Positions 13,286 to 15,945 of a DNA stretch of 15,945 nt are shown in pieces. How positions within the stretch are numbered: position 1 is the stretch's first letter; every line of letters starts with the position of its first letter. The DNA lies in NCBI GenBank assembly GCA_034667545.1, contig JAXDJR010000145.1, positions 1 through 15,945 of the forward strand, given 5' to 3'. A program made the position numbers and the translations under genes. The notes beneath the pieces are model-generated. The model made no database searches, had not been told where the DNA came from, and saw only the letters and a list, made by a program, of their open reading frames with translations. This DNA is from DATAPE01 sp034667545 (GTDB lineage: Bacteria; Actinomycetota; CADDZG01; WHSQ01).

Positions 13286-13533
13286 CTCTGCCAGAGAGCG
13301 CCTCTGTCGTTGTCCTTCTCTCCCTCGATGCGGGTCACTCGGAAGTAGTCGGTGTTGGCCAACAGCCCCTGCCCTATCTGGGCGTGGTAGTTGGTGTCAT
13401 CCTGACTGGCCCCGAACAGCTTGAGCATCGGTGCCGCGCTGGAGATGTCTTGCGTGCGGAAACGGGTGCCTGACTCAGGCAGCACCGCCCGAACCTCTTC
13501 CCTCTTTGCAATGAAATCGGTCTGATTCAACAT
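13279..13533 (-). CDS. Small protein of unknown function (84 aa)
   Basis: ATG 13533 has GGGAGG about ten bases upstream; an upstream in-frame start overlaps that site. The sequence includes TDFIAKREEVRAVLPESGTR, FRTQDISSAAPMLKLFGASQ and GQGLLANTDYFRVTRIEGEK. It is soluble, without Cys, signal peptide or membrane helix. I recognise no family. It is divergent from the gene at 13611, with 77 bases between the start codons, so the two probably share a promoter region. Two hairpins follow its stop. Confidence 0.65.
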   Translation of the reverse strand: MLNQTDFIAKREEVRAVLPESGTRFRTQDISSAAPMLKLFGASQDDTNYHAQIGQGLLANTDYFRVTRIEGEKDNDRGALWQRV

Positions 13534-13610
13534 ATATTTTTCACCTCCCGCCTTTCGGTAGAGGTCCAACATACACTACTCTGGAGACTGAAGAACATTG
13601 GGAGGCGGGT

Positions 13611-14024
13611 ATGCAAACCTCAGAAAGGCTGATGGTCGTGTTGGAAACGATCGAAGAGCTTGTCCAGGAGGCGCGGGAGCTGATCGCGGGCGATGAGAAG
13701 GTCATTTTCATTCCTCGACAGGGTGAGTGGAGCAGACGAATGGTGGCGTGGCTAAAGCCGCGCATCATGCATTGGGAGGGCGCGACGAGTCTCTTCGAGA
13801 TGGCTGCCGAAAGACCCGATGAGACAATCGCTTATGAGGACGTCGTTGCGCGAGCCAACATGCCAGAGATTCAGGTTCGAAACGAACTCGCAGCCGTCAG
13901 TCGCTTAACCAGCCGTCATTTCGGAGAAAAGAAGTGGCCCCTCGAGGTGTGGCAAGACCGCGCCATCGGCAAGATGCAATATCGGATGCCTCCGATCGTC
14001 GCGGAGTGGTGGCGCTCCTCATAG
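13611..14024 (+). CDS. Protein of unknown function, possible winged-helix (137 aa)
   Basis: ATG 13611 has GGGAGG about five bases upstream. The N-terminus is helical and acidic (VLETIEELVQEARELIAGDE), followed by EKVIFIPRQGEWSRRMVAWL. The part from about 80 to 115 (DETIAYEDVVARANMPEIQV, then RNELAAVSRLTSRHFG) has a helix-turn-helix/winged-helix rhythm: 'open a domain, Y-E-D-V-A-R-A' and then a helix pair. The C-terminus (KKWPLEVWQD, MQYRMPPIVAEWW) is Trp-rich. A DNA-binding or restriction-linked role is possible but not shown. It is divergently paired with the 84-aa gene. Confidence 0.7.
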   Translation: MQTSERLMVVLETIEELVQEARELIAGDEKVIFIPRQGEWSRRMVAWLKPRIMHWEGATSLFEMAAERPDETIAYEDVVARANMPEIQVRNELAAVSRLTSRHFGEKKWPLEVWQDRAIGKMQYRMPPIVAEWWRSS

Positions 14025-14476
14025 CTCGCCTTCAGGACGGACACAGCGCGCCTGATTCCTAAGAGAGGAGTGCCGTTACTCACGAACGAAGTGCTCCACT
14101 CTTCACCTTTACGACTTTGTCTGTGAGGCCCTCTCTATTTCGGAGACCACAACAGCGGAAGCTCTGCGACGTCGCTACCGTATGTTTGCCGTTCAGGTAC
14201 GCGGACTCGACTTGACGCCGTCAGCCTTCCGCTGTCACCGGTCATCCCTGATTGTTACGGTTTGCACATCGAATGATGACCAAATGATGACCAAAGCTCG
14301 CGCATGGTGAGGTACGACCATCGTGGCTAACCACACGTTTTCACGGAGGATCTCTCCAAAGCAGGCCGTCGGTTAGCCGCCCATCGTGCCTTTCCCGCAC
14401 CGAGTAGTAGCGGGCCCTTGCCCTGCTTGGCTGGCTAGGGCATGTCCGCCACTCTCCCGGCTTTGGAGAGAGGCGC
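14025..14476. other. Gap without supported gene; short direct repeat
   Basis: No frame here has a family signature. AATGATGACCA occurs twice in tandem at about 14272-14294. Weak inverted repeats follow the gene ending at 14024 (GAGT..ACTC near 14066), but none is a convincing terminator. Confidence 0.4.
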
Positions 14477-14701
14477 TCATCGCCGCGTGATGTACAGCGG
14501 AAAGAACACAATCCACAAAAACAGGCAGCCAAAGAACCACGCGGCGGGCGTATCCACTCTGAAATCGCCACTTGAGAAAACGACGGGAGTGCCCTGACGG
14601 TAACGGCCTAGGGCATCCATATAGACCCAGAGGTCAATCGCAAGAACTAGTAGCAGGACGAAGATCGGCGCCAACACGTACAGGATCCCTATCTCTGGCA
14701 T
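14477..14701 (-). CDS. Small two-helix membrane protein (74 aa)
   Basis: ATG 14701 follows GAGGAG directly, a tight but plausible ribosome binding site. Two hydrophobic segments are clear: ILYVLAPIFVLLLVLAIDLW (about 6-25) and AWFFGCLFLWIVFFPLYITR (about 54-73), joined by a polar loop of about 27 residues (MDALGRYRQGTPVV...). It is an integral inner-membrane protein with no catalytic motif. Small proteins of this layout are common in actinobacteria and usually unnamed. Its neighbours give no functional hint. Confidence 0.75.
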   Translation of the reverse strand: MPEIGILYVLAPIFVLLLVLAIDLWVYMDALGRYRQGTPVVFSSGDFRVDTPAAWFFGCLFLWIVFFPLYITRR

Positions 14702-15012
14702 CTCCTCAAACTATCTGAGCAGGTCTCTCGGGTGTCACGGCCCGCTTGGGGGGGGACCTAACGTGACCGCAGGAGATGTTTCGTCCCGAGGGGTGCCCGT
14801 GACTGTCGCTGACCTGGTCTTGACAGACCCGGTGCTAGCGCATGTTCACGAGTTCCTGGAGCTGCCATTCGTACGGCAGGTCGGGCGATACACATCAGCG
14901 AGGCAGGAAGCACGGTGCTACACAAGACCACGCCTGGCGATCGCCGCTGGCGGGTGGCACGCCTACCGCTCGACCCCGAGCTACGCGTCGAGAGCGGCCT
15001 CCGCGGGGCGAC
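14702..15012 (+). pseudogene. Possible frame-broken gene, low confidence
   Basis: A plus-strand frame from GTG 14763 (or GTG 14802) gives VTVADLVLTDPVLAHVHEFL, then ELPFVRQVG, and then turns to low-quality sequence. In another frame the continuation after about 14885 reads better: HISEAGSTVLHKTTPGDRRW, then RVARLPLDPELRVESGLRG. The two could be halves of one gene joined by a frame change near 14885. No family is assigned. A run of eight G precedes it (about 14749-14756). Confidence 0.25.
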
Positions 15013-15381
15013 CTACTCCGAGCTAACCGGCGAGCCGACTCGGAGCACGATGCCATCGGGGTCGGTATAGACGAACTCCCGGAGGCCGTAGGGAGTGTCG
15101 TGCGGCCCGATGAACCGACCTTCAACGCCCGCTGATGCCCAATCGGCGCGCAGGGCATCGGCGTCAGAGACGTAGACGTACACGACGCCCCCTCTCGCGC
15201 CAGGGTCGTCGGGGTCGTCTTGGACGAGGTGCAGCTGCACGGCGTCCCGCTCGACGAAGCCGTACTGCGCGGGCTCGTTCACCTCGGTCGCAAAGCCCAG
15301 TCGTCGATATCGATCAAGAGCAGCGGCGAGATCATGCACAGTGACGACGGCAGCGATGCGCTCGAAGATCACCTCAGCCAT
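15013..15381 (-). CDS. VOC-superfamily (glyoxalase/bleomycin-resistance fold) protein
   Basis: The 122-aa protein from ATG 15381 has the beta-alpha-beta-beta-beta module layout twice: IAAVVTVHDLAAALDRYRRL, GFATEVNEPAQYGFVERD, VQLHLVQDD, then GVVYVYVSDADALRADWASA and REFVYTDPDGIVLRVGSP. The motif Y-T-D-P-D-G is typical of the family's last strands. His in VQLHLV fits the usual metal-ligand strand, but the other ligands are not obvious. Family members bind or modify small hydrophobic or antibiotic molecules. The ribosome binding site is weak, so leaderless or coupled translation is possible. The substrate is unknown. Confidence 0.88.
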   Translation of the reverse strand: MAEVIFERIAAVVTVHDLAAALDRYRRLGFATEVNEPAQYGFVERDAVQLHLVQDDPDDPGARGGVVYVYVSDADALRADWASAGVEGRFIGPHDTPYGLREFVYTDPDGIVLRVGSPVSSE

Positions 15382-15475
15382 GACCAGAGAGGGTAAACCG
15401 TGCGACCGACCTCGTTACAAGGATCCAACATGGCTCGTCCTGCCCGTTCGTAGCGAGCCAGCCCCTTCAGAGGCG

Positions 15476-15945
15476 ATGGCTCGGATCGGTAAGATGCCGC
15501 ACGTGTCCTTGAGCGCGGGTGAACGGCGCGTCTGTGAGGAAATCGAGGCAGGACGCGCCGACCTCGTTGCCCTTGCGTCCAAATTGGTCGGTTTGGACAC
15601 CACTGCACGTCTTCCCGGCGATCCTCCGCGAGACGAACTCGCCTTTCAGGGGTATCTGGCCGAACTTCTAGGAGAAGCGGGCGCGGAGATTGACCTTTGG
15701 GCACCCTCCGCGCAAGGGATGGCCGGGAAACCGCTCGTACCCTCGGGATTGGACTTCGTAGGCCGACCGCAGATGGTCGCTCGGTTTCCGGGGGCCGGGG
15801 GCGGCAGAGCCCTTCTCTTCAACGGGCACATCGATGCAGTGTCCGTCGAGCCACGCGACGCGTGGACTAGCGATCCTTTTGGTGCCGAGATCAGGGACGG
15901 GAAGCTCTACGGCAGGGGTGCGTGCGACATGAAGGGGGGCGTAGC
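15476..15945 (+). CDS. M20-family zinc metallopeptidase, N-terminal part (runs off window)
   Basis: The frame is open from ATG 15476 (GAGG just upstream, very close) to the window edge, about 156 codons; ATG 15494 is an equal alternative start. After a helical N-terminus (SAGERRVCEEIEAGRADLVA) comes ALLFNGHIDAV, with the first metal-ligand His and the catalytic Asp two residues later. It is followed by WTSDPFGAEIRDGKLYGRGA and CDMKGG, whose Asp bridges the two zinc ions. This is the ArgE/DapE/acetylornithine-deacetylase fold, which cleaves amide bonds of acylated amino acids or small peptides. The C-terminal ligands and the dimerisation domain lie beyond the window, so the specific substrate is undecided. 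Confidence 0.9.
   Translation, partial: MARIGKMPHVSLSAGERRVCEEIEAGRADLVALASKLVGLDTTARLPGDPPRDELAFQGYLAELLGEAGAEIDLWAPSAQGMAGKPLVPSGLDFVGRPQMVARFPGAGGGRALLFNGHIDAVSVEPRDAWTSDPFGAEIRDGKLYGRGACDMKGGV

Overview
The window looks like chromosomal DNA of a GC-rich actinobacterium. The evidence is a GAF-ANTAR antiterminator, NarL-type two-component genes joined by GTGA overlaps, a BldC-like MerR-type HTH protein, a decayed WhiB gene and strong GGAGG-type ribosome binding sites. The Asp/Arg heptad-repeat GGDEF protein and the secreted beta-helix protein resemble those common in soil Thermoleophilia-like lineages. That placement is family knowledge plus inference, not a measured result.

Layout. (1) 1-285: 5' part of a secreted right-handed beta-helix protein on the minus strand. 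(2) 491-3284: a three-gene signalling operon (stand-alone receiver, membrane histidine kinase with HisKA_3/HATPase, NarL/LuxR response regulator), preceded by a 17-bp direct repeat. (3) 3550-4450: a transposon scar, with the 3' end of an IS3-type element butted against the 5' end of an IS30-type element. (4) 4551-6004: a GAF-ANTAR gene overlapping a diguanylate cyclase gene by one base, behind a sigma70-like promoter. (5) 6155-9664: small genes and decayed regulators: a 104-aa unknown protein, an Arg-rich mini-protein, a frame-broken ECF sigma factor with a coupled 50-aa ORF, an intact BldC-like HTH protein and a frame-broken WhiB. (6) 9931-11233: an unknown gene, a perfect hairpin, a frame-broken ORF and a tRNA-Val(TAC)-like remnant without a T arm. 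(7) 11234-12425: a flavodoxin-fold FMN reductase and a small downstream protein. (8) 12594-13122: a BldC-like remnant convergent with a second Arg-rich mini-protein. (9) 13279-14024: two divergent unknown genes. (10) 14477-15945: a two-helix membrane protein, a VOC/glyoxalase-fold protein and the N-terminal part of an M20 zinc peptidase.

The most notable structure is an apparent duplicated module. An Arg-rich 'DRR..QDRRER' mini-protein gene converges on a BldC-like gene at 6933-8962, and the same pair occurs in inverted orientation at 12594-13122 with the BldC-like copy decayed. Both members of the family pair recur, so the Arg-rich protein and the BldC-like regulator may be functionally linked. 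I know of no described system made of these two. Intact operons alternate with stretches where regulators (ECF sigma, WhiB, second BldC) carry several frame breaks. The region is either a decaying accessory segment or carries indel errors in the assembly; checking raw reads would separate these.
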